Source: CAIXSC01 sp046349855
GTDB lineage: Bacteria > Planctomycetota > Planctomycetia > Pirellulales > Pirellulaceae
Reading direction: 5' to 3'
Length of the DNA: 64,000 nt
NCBI GenBank assembly: GCA_046349855.1
Contig: JAXMBM010000008.1
Coordinates: forward strand, 62,001 to 126,000
Shown: positions 54,890 through 63,955 of the stretch, piece by piece
How the letters are laid out: each line of letters begins with the position of its first letter
How positions within the stretch are numbered: the first letter of the stretch is position 1
The notes under the pieces: generated by a model
What the model was told of the DNA's origin: nothing
Seen by the model: only the letters and a program-made list of their open reading frames with translations
Database searches by the model: none
Translations under genes and position numbers: made by a program

Positions 54890-56344
54890 ATGCCGAGGCA
54901 AATGAGCGGGGGAAGAGTGGCCCGGTGCCGCCGTGGGTGGTTCCCGGTGATCGTCGGCTGGATGGCGCTGCTGACAGGGGCAGGGACCGCGCCGGTTCGA
55001 GCGGCCGGCGCGGCAGCGGACTCGGCGGCCAGCCGGCCTCCCAACCTGGTGATCATCTTCGCCGACGATCTCGGCTACGGCGATCTGGGTTGCTACGGTC
55101 ATCCCACGATTCGCACTCCGCATCTGGATCGGATGGCGGCGGAAGGGCTGCGGTTCACCGATTTCTATTCGGCCGCGGAGGTATGTACTCCCAGCCGCGC
55201 CGCACTGCTCACCGGCCGCTATCCGATTCGCAGCGGCATGTGCGAGACTCCGGGGGCTCGGCGCGTGCTGTTCCCCAACTCGCTCGGCGGGTTGCCTCCG
55301 GCAGAGATCACGCTGGCCGAAGCGCTGCGTGGCCGAGGCTACGCGACGGCGCACATCGGCAAGTGGCATCTGGGCATTCACGCCGGCTCCCGACCGTTGG
55401 AGCAGGGCTTTGACCATTCGTTCGGACTTCCTTATTCCAACGACATGGATGCGCGACCCAACCTGCCGCGCGGTGCCGTCAGTTCGGACCAGCCGCCCGC
55501 CGACGGCTGGCTGGTACCGCTCCTCCGCAACGGCAAGGTGGTCGAGCAGCCGGCCGTCCAGGAGACACTGACGCGGCGCTATACCGACGAGGCGCTCGAG
55601 TTTATCCGGCAGCACGCCGAGCGCCCCTTCTTCATCTACCTCGCCCACTCCATGCCCCATGTGCCGTTGTTTGCGTCGGCCGAATTCCGGGGACGCAGTG
55701 CCCGCGGGCTGTATGGGGATGTGATTGAAGAACTGGATCACCAGGTGGGCCGCCTGCTGGCCGGCCTGCGCGACAGCGGACTGGCCGAACGGACTCTGGT
55801 GGTGTTCACCAGCGACAACGGCCCGTGGCTGACACAGAGCACTCAGGGAGGGAGCGCCGGCCTGTTGCGCGACGGCAAGGGGAGTACCTGGGAGGGTGGG
55901 ATGCGCGTGCCTGCGATTGCCTGGCAGCCGGGGCACGTCAAACCGGGGGTGACCAGTCTTTGTGCCAGCACGCTCGACCTGTTTCCCACCGCGCTGGCTC
56001 GCGCCCAGGCGCCGTTGCCCGAGGATCGTCCGATCGATGGCGTCGACTTGACACCGCTGCTGACCGAGCACCGTGAGCTCGCTCAGCGGCCGTTCTTCTA
56101 TTATCGCGGGAGTCAGCTGTTTGCCTGCCGGATGGGATCGTGGAAGGCGCATTTCGCGACGCAGACCGGCTATGGTGAGCCGCAGCCGCAACGGCACGAT
56201 CCGCCGCTGCTGTTTCAGCTGGCCCACGATCCGAGCGAACGGTTCAATGTGGCTGCCAGCCACCCTCAGGTGCTGGACCAGATTCGCGCCGCGGTCCGAG
56301 CTCACCAGGAACGGCTGGTCCCCGGCGAACCGCAGCTCAAATGA
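54890..56344 (+). CDS. Secreted type I sulfatase
   Basis: A 484-residue sulfatase with a signal peptide (WFPVIVGWMALLTGAGTAPV). The formylglycine motif is CTPSRAALLTGR with Cys99; metal residues are FADDLGYGD, HIGKWHLG and FTSDNGPWL. The C-terminal HDPSERFNVAASHP is typical. The family removes sulfate from aryl or carbohydrate esters; the substrate is unknown. A start at 54902 (second Met) is possible. It lies 96 bp after the signal peptidase gene. Confidence 0.92.
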   Translation: MPRQMSGGRVARCRRGWFPVIVGWMALLTGAGTAPVRAAGAAADSAASRPPNLVIIFADDLGYGDLGCYGHPTIRTPHLDRMAAEGLRFTDFYSAAEVCTPSRAALLTGRYPIRSGMCETPGARRVLFPNSLGGLPPAEITLAEALRGRGYATAHIGKWHLGIHAGSRPLEQGFDHSFGLPYSNDMDARPNLPRGAVSSDQPPADGWLVPLLRNGKVVEQPAVQETLTRRYTDEALEFIRQHAERPFFIYLAHSMPHVPLFASAEFRGRSARGLYGDVIEELDHQVGRLLAGLRDSGLAERTLVVFTSDNGPWLTQSTQGGSAGLLRDGKGSTWEGGMRVPAIAWQPGHVKPGVTSLCASTLDLFPTALARAQAPLPEDRPIDGVDLTPLLTEHRELAQRPFFYYRGSQLFACRMGSWKAHFATQTGYGEPQPQRHDPPLLFQLAHDPSERFNVAASHPQVLDQIRAAVRAHQERLVPGEPQLK

Positions 56345-56530
56345 CCGGTACGGGGAGGCGTGGGGACGACGCTCCGGCGGGCGGGGGCTACAGCCGAAAA
56401 TAGCGATGGCCCGCCCCAGCCGCCGCGCCACTCGTTACACTCGGCAGGCACCGGCGGAGGGACGCAACCTGTGGAGTGGTGCGGCTGCCGGACGCGGGAG
56501 CGCAAGGGGCGGTATCTGGGGGGAGTGCAG

Positions 56531-57517
56531 TTGGCTGTGAAACGCATCCTGGTTACCGGCGGCGCCGGGTTCATTGGTTCGCATCTGACCGAGTCCCTGT
56601 TGGAACGCGGGCACACGGTCACCGTGGTGGACGACGAGTCGACCGGGAACTCGCGGAATCTGACGGCCGTGGCCGATCATCCGCGACTGGCGCTGGTCCG
56701 CGGTTCGGTGGGGGACGAGGCGCTGATGCGGAACCTGGTCAACGACGTCGACGAGGTGTATCACCTGGCGGCGGCCGTGGGCGTGGCCCTCATCGCTCGC
56801 CAGCCGATCGAAACGATCGAGCGGAACATCTATCCGACCGAACTGTTGCTCGCCGAATTGCGTCGCCGGCGGGAGCGCGGCGACGACGTCAAATTCTTCC
56901 TGGCGAGTACCAGCGAGGTGTATGGCAAGAACCCCAAGCCGGTGTGGAACGAGGAGGACGACCTGGTCTTCGGCCCGACCACACGAGCTCGCTGGTCGTA
57001 CGGTGCCTCGAAGGCGATCGACGAATTCCTGGCGCTGGCCTGCTGGCGGCAGTACCGTCTGCCGGTCGTCATCGGGCGATTCTTCAACGTGGTTGGACCG
57101 CGGCAGTCGGGAGCCTACGGCATGGTGTTGCCGCGGTTCGTCAACGCGGCCCTCTCCGGTCAGTCGCTCATCGTGCACGACGACGGGCGACAGACTCGCT
57201 GCTTCGCTCATGTGCGCGACATCGTTTCGGCGGTTGTACGGTTGATGGACACGCCGAGCGCGTTTGGCCGCGTGTTCAATATCGGCAGCGATGAGCCGGT
57301 CTCGATTCTGGAACTCGCACAGCGGGTGATCCACATTGCGGGAAGCGCGTCGGAGATACAGTTCCAGACCTACGCCGCGGCCTACGACGAGGACTTCGAA
57401 GACATCCGGCGACGCGTTCCCGACCTGTCGCGTCTCCGCTCGACCATCGACTACCAGCGGCAGTACGACCTGGACCGCATCCTGCGGGAACTGATCGCTT
57501 GGCGCAGTCGCGGTTGA
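56531..57517 (+). CDS. NAD-dependent sugar-nucleotide epimerase/dehydratase
   Basis: A 328-residue extended SDR. The Rossmann motif is VTGGAGFIGSHL near the N-terminus, the catalytic pair is Tyr/Lys in WSYGASKAI, and NVVGPRQSGAYGMVLPRF is the substrate-domain signature. It resembles UDP-glucuronate decarboxylase or dTDP-glucose dehydratase-like enzymes, probably in cell-envelope or exopolysaccharide sugar supply. The start is uncertain: TTG at 56531 has GGGGGGA 7 bases upstream, GTG at 56525 and GTG at 56537 are alternatives, and there is no ATG nearby. Confidence 0.85.
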   Translation: MAVKRILVTGGAGFIGSHLTESLLERGHTVTVVDDESTGNSRNLTAVADHPRLALVRGSVGDEALMRNLVNDVDEVYHLAAAVGVALIARQPIETIERNIYPTELLLAELRRRRERGDDVKFFLASTSEVYGKNPKPVWNEEDDLVFGPTTRARWSYGASKAIDEFLALACWRQYRLPVVIGRFFNVVGPRQSGAYGMVLPRFVNAALSGQSLIVHDDGRQTRCFAHVRDIVSAVVRLMDTPSAFGRVFNIGSDEPVSILELAQRVIHIAGSASEIQFQTYAAAYDEDFEDIRRRVPDLSRLRSTIDYQRQYDLDRILRELIAWRSRG

Positions 57518-57570
57518 CGAGCGCTCGCGTTGGTCGGGTGAACGTCCCGAGTGGCTCGGGTGCTCTGGCC

Positions 57571-57678
57571 ACTCTTCGACTTCGGGTACGACAGACTTCC
57601 AGCCCGTCGTTGGGGCCGTAAGCAACGGACGGGAATTCCGTTGTGGGTCAGGCCAACCGCAGGCCCTGGCTGGGACAG
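57571..57678. repeat. REP-like intergenic element, copy B
   Basis: About 107 bp between convergent epimerase and esterase genes. It aligns with 33485-33592 in the same orientation. It can form an imperfect stem (GACTTCCAGCCCGTCGTTG with CAACGGACGGGAATTCC). Confidence 0.6.
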
Positions 57679-57707
57679 AGCACTCGTGCAGGTGGCGAAA
57701 GCGACGG

Positions 57708-58784
57708 CTATTCGGCGGTCGAGAAGAACTGGCCGGTGCGGTGCAGGGCGGTGAAGACGTGGCGGGCCACGGAGTAATGTCCGCCCGTGTACCAGACGAG
57801 TTCGGGCCGCCCGAACGATTCCCACAGCGCCTCGGTGCAGACCCGCGGGACCACCTCGTCGTCGCGGGCGTTGAGCATCAGGATGCGGCGCCCGCGGACA
57901 TTGGCACCGTAACGCGCCGGATCCACTTCACTCATCAACGTGATGAACTCGTCCCGCGATCGGCCTTCCGCCAGCCAGGTATCGCGGAGTTTGGCGAGCT
58001 CTTTGGATTCCCAGGCAATCCGCGGCAGATCGCCGCCGGCCAGCAGGAGGCAGATGTTCTGGATTCGCGGTTCCGCCGTGGCGGCCAGCGCGCCGGTGAT
58101 CCCGCCCAGGCTGATCCCGAAGACTCCCAGCTGGCTGGCGTCGACGTTGGGTTGAGCGGCGAGCCAGGCGATGGCCTGGCGGATATCGAGCACGGCTTGA
58201 GTCAGTCCTTCGACCGTTTCCCGCGGATCCTGGGAGATCATGCGCCGCGTCGATTGCGGGTCACGGCGCGGACCATAGTACGGCATCTTGAGAAACAGGG
58301 CCGCCACCCCGTGCTGCGCCAGGTTGTTGGCGAACAGGCGAGCCAGATCGAAGTCGCCTCCCAGGATGTGCAGCACCACGACGGCCGGGACTTTGCCCTC
58401 CTTCCGCGGATAGAAGAATTCGCAGTGCACCGTGTTGTTCGCGGTGACAGTCGTCTGCACCGGGGAAGGAAAGCGGACCTGGTCGATGGCGATCCGCTGA
58501 GAGACCTCGGGGAACGCCTCCCGCTCGTAATGGAATTCATGGGCGGGCAGGCGAAACCGCGCCGCCACCTGATCCTCGCCGCGGGACGGCACCTCATAGC
58601 GGACGGTTCCGGTGCGCCGAGCAGGCTGCGGCGACTCGATTTCCCGATCGGCCCCACCGGCCGGCTGGGTGGCCAGCAGGAGTGCCAGTGCCAGGGCCGC
58701 TGCCGCTCCGACCGCGGGGCGACGAAGGAACCGGGACGAGGCGACGTGGGAGGGGAGGTGGAGCGAGCATCGCGAGGGGTTCAT
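57708..58784 (-). CDS. Exported alpha/beta hydrolase (dienelactone hydrolase/acetyl xylan esterase-like)
   Basis: A 358-residue exported hydrolase. The ATG at 58784 starts a signal peptide (RRPAVGAAAALALALLLATQPAGG). The nucleophile elbow is GISLGG in GVFGISLGGITGA, the acid is in DDEVVP and the catalytic His in GGHYSVARH. The family includes dienelactone hydrolases and acetyl xylan esterases; the exact substrate is unknown. AGGTCGTGAT precedes the start. It converges with the epimerase gene and diverges from the tRNA gene. Confidence 0.85.
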   Translation of the reverse strand: MNPSRCSLHLPSHVASSRFLRRPAVGAAAALALALLLATQPAGGADREIESPQPARRTGTVRYEVPSRGEDQVAARFRLPAHEFHYEREAFPEVSQRIAIDQVRFPSPVQTTVTANNTVHCEFFYPRKEGKVPAVVVLHILGGDFDLARLFANNLAQHGVAALFLKMPYYGPRRDPQSTRRMISQDPRETVEGLTQAVLDIRQAIAWLAAQPNVDASQLGVFGISLGGITGALAATAEPRIQNICLLLAGGDLPRIAWESKELAKLRDTWLAEGRSRDEFITLMSEVDPARYGANVRGRRILMLNARDDEVVPRVCTEALWESFGRPELVWYTGGHYSVARHVFTALHRTGQFFSTAE

Positions 58785-58964
58785 ATCACGACCTGTGCGC
58801 AGCGACGAGCGGAGGAGGAGACGACGGGTCAGGAAACCACCAGACAAGCCACCATCCGACTGGAAACTCCCTGGCAGCAGCCCAGGGAACAGGAGAACGG
58901 AAAATGGCCGCCGCCGCAAGGTTGTCGAGCGGCTCGGGCGGGTCTCCGAGCCATTTTCCCCCCC

Positions 58965-58992
58965 TTGTTCGCCCCGCCGCGCGCGGTACGAT
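58965..58992 (+). promoter_or_regulatory. Promoter of the tRNA-Lys gene
   Basis: TTGTTC (58965-58970), 16-bp spacer, TACGAT (58987-58992), 11 bases before the tRNA 5' end. The -35 and -10 are reasonable sigma-70 matches. Confidence 0.5.
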
Positions 58993-59003
58993 ACGACCAC
59001 CTC

Positions 59004-59076
59004 GCCTCCTTAGCTCAACTGGCAGAGCATCTGACTCTTAATCAGAGGGTTGTTGGTTCGAGTCCAACAGGAGGCA
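59004..59076 (+). tRNA. tRNA-Lys (anticodon CTT)
   Basis: A 73-base gene with GCCTCCT/AGGAGGC acceptor arms, D-arm GCTC...GAGC, anticodon arm TCTGA/TCAGA with loop CTCTTAA (anticodon CTT), T-arm GTTGG/CCAAC with loop TTCGAGT, and discriminator A. CCA is not encoded. It reads AAG codons. A promoter lies just upstream and a strong terminator 6 bases downstream. The region to its right is phage-like, so the tRNA could be an integration site. Confidence 0.97.
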
Positions 59077-59082
59077 CTACTT

Positions 59083-59122
59083 AACCCGTTGTTTCGCAAT
59101 GGTTTGCGACGACGGGTTTTTT
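59083..59122 (+). terminator. Rho-independent terminator of tRNA-Lys
   Basis: Outer stem AACCCGT (59083-59089) with ACGGGTT (59112-59118), inner stem TCGCAA/TTGCGA, and a run of T ending at 59122. It is one of the strongest terminators in the window. Confidence 0.9.
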
Positions 59123-59848
59123 CGTGCCGTTTCGGCAGGATGGCACGGCGCTACGCTCTGGAGAGATTTTGCACCGACCCACCCCTCGCTTTCGGCGGCT
59201 TTATTGCCCGGCTTTAGCGGCTCGACTTCGTCCATCCCCTCGGCGCTGCTCGGCTTACCACCCCACCCCAAGAAGTCCGGTTTTAATCAGGGGGGTGAAC
59301 TCGGGGAGAAATATCCACCCCACAGGAATGCCTAGGATCGCGTTGACCGCATCCGGGGCTATGAGTGGCTTGAACGGCCGGAACGCTCTACAGGTGTCCC
59401 TAACGGCTTAGGTGGGCTTTGGGGCTTTAAACCTGCTTCTCATCCGCGTCAGTGAGCCTCCTATTGCGTTTATCGCGGCCACCCCTATCCCCCGCTGTTT
59501 TTGGGACGCCTCGTCGTTTTTAATTCCGTGGATCACTTCCAGTAATACCTGGCGTGTCGCCTCGCTCGATGAGTCCAGATTCGAGCCAGCCCGCCCGCGC
59601 TCGTGCGCAAGCGTAGAGCCGCCGGAATTTCCTCCGTCGGCCGGCAGAGTGCCAGGGACCGGGCTTGGCGGGGCAAGAATCCGCGGCCTCGGTTGCCCGC
59701 TGCGATGCGTCAGAGCCCCGCACGGAACGCGGGACCGTCGGCGAGTGTTTCGAACTGCACAAGCTGGAGCGTCGATCCTGGGCGATGCTCACGGCCTCGG
59801 TGAGAACGGCCGGGCAGATCGGCCACGAGTAGCAGGGGCGAGCGCGTG
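59123..59848. other. Unassigned, probably frameshifted phage-side region
   Basis: There is no integrase and no clear gene. Leftward frames carry protein-like stretches (for example QLVQFETLADGPAFRAGL near 59750 and SQKQRGIGVAAINAIGGS near 59480) but each ends at stops or shifts. A leftward segment before 59260 contains AVNAILGIPVGWIF, faintly like the C-terminus of phage DNA methyltransferases. These are too weak to call genes. Confidence 0.4.
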
Positions 59849-60007
59849 TCAGACCGTGGCGTCGTCCGCCAGATCAGTGAACGCCGGTCGCCGGCCGTGG
59901 TCGGCCGCTTCGTCGCGGCAGCCGGGGAACGTCAGCAGCCACCCGATGACGACGATGCCGAGCAGTAGAAACAATCCGGCAAACTCACTAACGCCATCCT
60001 GACGCAT
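59849..60007 (-). CDS. Small single-pass membrane protein
   Basis: A 52-residue protein with one membrane helix (FAGLFLLLGIVVIGWLLTF) and an acidic C-terminal tail. The ATG at 60007 is chosen because the larger frame upstream belongs to a different gene. It is the last recognised gene of the leftward phage-like module. Function unknown; its small size and position suggest a lysis- or membrane-associated role, which is speculative. Confidence 0.5.
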   Translation of the reverse strand: MRQDGVSEFAGLFLLLGIVVIGWLLTFPGCRDEAADHGRRPAFTDLADDATV

Positions 60008-60078
60008 CGCGTTTTTCCCTGACCCAGATGTCGAGTGATGCCCTCCGCGCAATTCCGGGGCATCCTGTGCGGTCGTTT

Positions 60079-60289
60079 TCACGCCACCGCGTCGAGAATC
60101 GAGCCAAGAGCCGACTCTGGCACTTCCACCGATGCGAACAGCTCGCCACGGATGGCCAGCGTGACCCATCGACCGGCAGACCGCCCGCAGGTCGCCGGCG
60201 GTCACGATCTCCACCGCGACAATGCGTCCCTCCCTCGAAACGCCACGATCTCGGAACGCCACCAAGTCACCGATTCCGTACCGTCGCAT
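60079..60289 (-). pseudogene. Small phage-like protein, one frameshift
   Basis: About 69 residues. The first half (RRYGIGDLVAFRDRGV) and second half (TLAIRGELFASVEVPE) are in different frames; a G-run at 60165-60167 with one extra base explains the shift. The repaired protein would end at the TGA at 60079-60081. GAGGAATGAC precedes the start. I recognise no family. Confidence 0.5.
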
Positions 60290-60374
60290 GTCATTCCTCG
60301 ATTCTGAAAAGTGAAACTCGAACGACGTCCACCGCGCGGGCAGGTCGCCCAGCGCGGGTACCGCCTCAGAAGAC

Positions 60375-61168
60375 TCACGCCTCGACGAAAGCCGTCCGCA
60401 GTGTGTCGATCTCCGATTTCACGCCTCAATTTCGGAATCGAGCTCAGCGCGGCGTGACGCTCGAGCCAGTCGCGCCGCACGATCGGCCACGGTTCGCGCG
60501 TCTGCCAGTCGGGTTTCGAGAACGTCCCTTTGCTTGCGCAGGCTAGTGCGTTCGTCCATTTTGTGTCGGGGCAACTCGGAAAGTTTACGAGTGACGTCCG
60601 CAAGTTCGGTTTCGAGTTTGACAACGATCTCGGCTGCGGCCGTCGCGTCGGGCGCGGATGCTGGCCGACGAAACTTGTTTGGGCGTCGCGCTGTCGGCAT
60701 AGTTCAGTCAGGCGGATTCTCAGTTGCATGACGCGCTCGTCGGCGGAGAACAACTCGTTCAACGCGTTCGGCTTCGGACGCTTCCAATCGTTGCCGACGC
60801 AGTTCGTCCTGCTCGGCCGCCAACTTGGCCAGTTGTTCGTCGAACTGCTGTGCCGCTTTCGCCTTCTCGAACTCAGTCCCCGCAATCGTTTCCTCCAGCC
60901 GCCGGGAGGCTTCCAGGGTGTCCGGTTCGGTAGCGATGATGGCCCGTAATCGCCGCCGTTCTTTCGATCTCACGACAGCCGATTGCAGGTCCTCAATGGA
61001 CGCGTCGCAGCTCTCCAGCGTCGACCAGATTTCTCCCTCATCGGGCTCGGCACCGGCCGCAATCGCCTCCACCACCTCCTCGAACCCCCGTGCCACCGCT
61101 TCACGTTCTTCCTCGCGCCGGCCGCGCAGTCGGTCCCAGATTGTCAGTGTCGATTTCTGCTTTGCCAT
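60375..61168 (-). pseudogene. Coiled-coil phage-like protein, at least three frameshifts
   Basis: About 265 residues after repair. It begins MAKQKSTLTIWDRLRGR at the ATG at 61168 with GAGAGG upstream. It is strongly charged and helical throughout, with heptad-like patterns (GFEEVVEAIAAGAEPDEGE, RRLEETIAGTEFEKAKAA, TELADVTRKLSELPRHK). The frame must shift near 60770, near 60690 and near 60420 (where the true end is VKSEIDTLRTAFVEA, stop at 60375). Long coiled coils occur in phage tape-measure-like, scaffold and host-takeover proteins; the role is not clear. Confidence 0.6.
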
Positions 61169-61250
61169 GTTCGCGGTTTCCTCTCGGCTGAATTGGTTTC
61201 CTCGACAGGTTTCAGCCGTGCGAACCTGGCGAGCGCTGAAGAATCAGACG

Positions 61251-61970
61251 TCAGACTTCCGTTCCATTCGCCGCGTCGTCGGTCGCCTCGAAAGCCGCCT
61301 CGAACCCTGTGGGCATCGGCGATGCCAGCACATCGGCAAACGGTTTTCTCTTCGAGAGCCTGCAGTTCGTCGCCGAGCACATCCAGGAACCATCGATCGC
61401 TCGGCAGACCGTATGCCGTGCCGCCGATCGACACGTGGTAGCCCTCTCCCCGCGCTCGCCATGTCAGATGGGTGAGCGTTCGGAAGAACCTCGCGTTGTG
61501 CCAGTGCCGATTCTCTTCGGGGGTGATGGATCTCGGCTGAGCCCACGCCCGATCTTGCTTCGCGAACCTCTCGGCGGCACCTGTTGAAACACGTCTAGCG
61601 GGACCGGGGCGGGGCGCGGCAAGCTTATCCAGTGGGCCAGCTCATGAAACACGGTGCCGAGCCATCCCGCATCATCCCTGGCCCGTGGCGGGTACACGAC
61701 AGCGGCGAACCCGCCGGGGAAGTCCGCGCCAACCTCGAACTGCAACAGATGGTGGACATGCCCGCGCACCCCACCGCCAACGGTCGACAGTCGCAGCCGT
61801 TCTGGCAGATGGTCGCCATCTATCATCACGGCGAACCCGTGCCCATCGAGCTCGGGAGAGACGGCGCGCGCGATGCGCTCAGCCAAACCGGCCGCATATC
61901 GCCAGTGTGCTCGGTCGTCGCGCGTCCAGCCGACGGGCGACTTTGGATCAAAAATGTACGTCTCGCCCAT
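61251..61970 (-). pseudogene. HExxH zinc metalloprotease-like phage protein, two frameshifts
   Basis: About 239 residues after repair. The zinc motif is FHELAHWI (His109-Glu110-xx-His113 from the ATG at 61970). The shifts fall near 61590 and near 61330, after which the sequence runs NARFFRTLTHLTWRARGEG ... ALEEK, then ADVLASPMPTGFEAAFEA to the stop at 61251. The start overlaps the end of the upstream small gene as TGATG. The family is not identified; ImmA-like HEPs are one possibility, but the region is replication-linked. Confidence 0.6.
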
Positions 61971-62064
61971 CACGTCGCCACCTCCATGTCAACCACCTCA
62001 TCCTCGCCCCGCCGCCATCGTTCGCAGCTCGCGCCAGCGTCGCCTCGTGGTAGTAATCACTCAT
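61970..62064 (-). pseudogene. About 31-residue gene between dnaB and the metalloprotease, one frameshift
   Basis: Begins MSDYYHEATLARAANDGG at the ATG at 62064, which overlaps the dnaB stop by 8 bases. With one base adjusted in the GGCGGGG run it continues GEDEVVDMEVAT and stops at the TGA that overlaps the next ATG. The tight overlaps on both sides argue that it is real, but it is very short. Confidence 0.4.
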
Positions 62065-63448
62065 CCGCGTTCCACTGATCGCAACCCACCGTCCGCCGTG
62101 AGTCGCTTGCAGTTTTCGTTCCACCGCCGGTCGGACCGTAGGCGCCGGTGTCGAACTCGGGGAACCTCTGCAGGCCGACCTCGACAAACCGTGTCTCGGT
62201 GCCGAGAAACTCCAGGTCGATCTGGTCGCGCGTTGAATGCCGATGTTTCTCAACCAGAAGTTCCACCGCCGTCCCGTTCTCCTCGGCGCGATGGAGCATC
62301 AGCACGACGTCCGCGTCCTGCTCGATGGCGCCAGAGTCGCGCAGGTTGCTCAGCCGCGGCCGCTCGCCATCCGCGTCCCGGTTCAACTGGGCGAGGGCCA
62401 GGACTGGGACCTTCAATTCTTTCGCAGCCAACTTTAGACCGCGGCTCACGCGCCACCTGCTCGTGCCTCGGCGCCCGCTGATCGTCAGGAGCGACGAGTC
62501 CCACGTAGTCAACCACGAGCAGGCCGAGCGGTTCCACTGCATGCTGACAGCGTGCCACCGCCCGGATTCTGGCTACCGTTCCGGGGCGGTCCCAGATCGT
62601 GATTCCCAGCCCTTCCAGGTCGGCCACTGCCTGCCGCGCAGCCCCCGCTCCTCCGAGTCCGCCGCGCCGGTCCGCACGCGCCGCCCATCCACGCCAGCCG
62701 CGGCGCACAGCCGTCGCATGGCGAGCTCGCCGGCCGTCATTTCGAGCGACACAAAGAGAACAGGCCGATCCCTTTCCGCGTTGTGGAGCCGCCACCTGCA
62801 GGGCCAACGCCGTTTTCCGACCCCGGCCGAGCCGCCAGAACGACAAGATCGCCCGGCATCATGGCCCCATGCCGCGCATCGAACCCCGGCAGTCCCGTCA
62901 TCGCCCCACGCCGCCCCTTCCGGCCGCTGCGGCGTCGATCTCGGCCAACACGGTCTGCCCGGCCTGATGAATCGTCACGGTGCCGGCGCCCAGATCGGCA
63001 GTCAGGGATTCCAGCCGCCGCCGCCGCCCAGTCGGTCACCTCGGCGGGGTCGTTCGCGGGATCGGATGCCCGGTGTCGCAGCTCGTCCGCCGCGCCACCT
63101 GCCGGCGCAGTTGGGCGAGGGCACGAATGCGGCCGGCATAGAATCTCTCGTGCCCGACCACGCCTCCCGCAGCAGCGCTGCCGCCAGGAATGCCGGCGAA
63201 GTCACGTTGTCCGGTACTCGCATCGCCCGCAGTGCCGGCACGAGTACCACGGGATCGCCAATCCTGGCCAGCGTCCCGCAGCATCGCCAGCCGCCGCAAA
63301 GAGCTGCTCGGCCGTGACCGTCTCCCGCGAAGTCCGCCTCACCCACGATCCCGGCCGCCACGTCGATGGCCCGCGGCTCCAGGAGGCAGCCCGCCAGCAG
63401 CGCGCGCTCGGCGTGTTCGTCGATCAGATTCCGGATGTCGCTGCTCAT
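62057..63448 (-). pseudogene. dnaB: Replicative DNA helicase DnaB-like, multiple frameshifts
   Basis: The span of 1392 bp would encode about 463 residues, normal for DnaB. The N-terminal domain begins MSSDIRNLIDEHAERALLAG at 63448 with AGAGGA upstream. The helicase core has the entry GLPGFDARHGAMMPGDLVVLAARPG followed, after a shift, by KTALALQVA (Walker A), then VLFVSLEMTAGELAMRRL, Walker B LLVVDYVGLV, and SRGLKLAAKELKVPVLALAQLNRD with the RLSNLRDSGAIEQDADVVLML and EKHRHSTRDQI motifs. At least five shifts of one or two bases are required. The motifs are otherwise intact, so it may be functional with sequence errors. It follows the replisome-organiser gene (overlap ATGA). Confidence 0.82.
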
Positions 63449-63836
63449 CGGACGGTCCTCTTTGCAGGAAGCGCGCGAGGCGGGGGAGGGAGGGCTTCGC
63501 GGTCGCCGTTGCCCGCAGCCGGAGCTCAAGGTCGTCCCCACTTCTCCCGCAGCTTTGCGGGGCTCAGCACGTTGCGGCGTAAAACTCGTCCCGCTGCACG
63601 CGTCGAACAGAATGCGAATCTGGTCGGGTGTTCGGCCGTCCTGCTCGCGCATCAGTCGGAACACGTCGGCCCAATTCCGGACCGTCGCTGCCCTGCGGTC
63701 GGGCTGGATCTCGCGGCCGGGTCGGTTGAATCGCGACGATCCGCTCGGCGAACCACTCGGCAACCGCCAGGTCGGCAGTGGCGGGTTCCTTCCTGATCTT
63801 CCAGGCGTCGATCGACTCGTCCGGGGCTTGGCCCGG

Positions 63837-63856
63837 ACAAGAAGAACTCTTCTTGT
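63837..63856. repeat. Inverted repeat next to the iterons
   Basis: ACAAGAAGA (63837-63845) and TCTTCTTGT (63848-63856) are a 9-bp perfect inverted repeat with a two-base centre. It borders an AT-rich stretch (about 63841-63872) adjacent to the four dyad repeats. Confidence 0.8.
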
Positions 63857-63873
63857 TTACTGGTTCTTGTTCG

Positions 63874-63955
63874 GGGTCACCGTATGACCCACCCTGGTCA
63901 CCGTATGACCCACCCCTGGGTCACTGGGTGACCTACGTGGGTCACCGTATGACCC
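63874..63955. repeat. Four dyad repeats (iteron-like), likely origin sites
   Basis: Copies at 63874-63890 and 63939-63955 are GGGTCACCGTATGACCC; 63895-63911 differs in the first base; 63918-63933 is a diverged copy (GGGTCACTGGGTGACC). Each has an internal GGTCA/TGACC dyad. Spacing is 21, 23 and 21 bp, that is about two helical turns. The unit also encodes G-S-Y-G-D in the organiser gene's leftward frame. Confidence 0.85.

Noticed and set aside
63874..63955. CRISPR array from the repeated 17-bp units
   Set aside because: Units are almost contiguous, have no unique spacers of about 30 bp, and lie in a coding frame.
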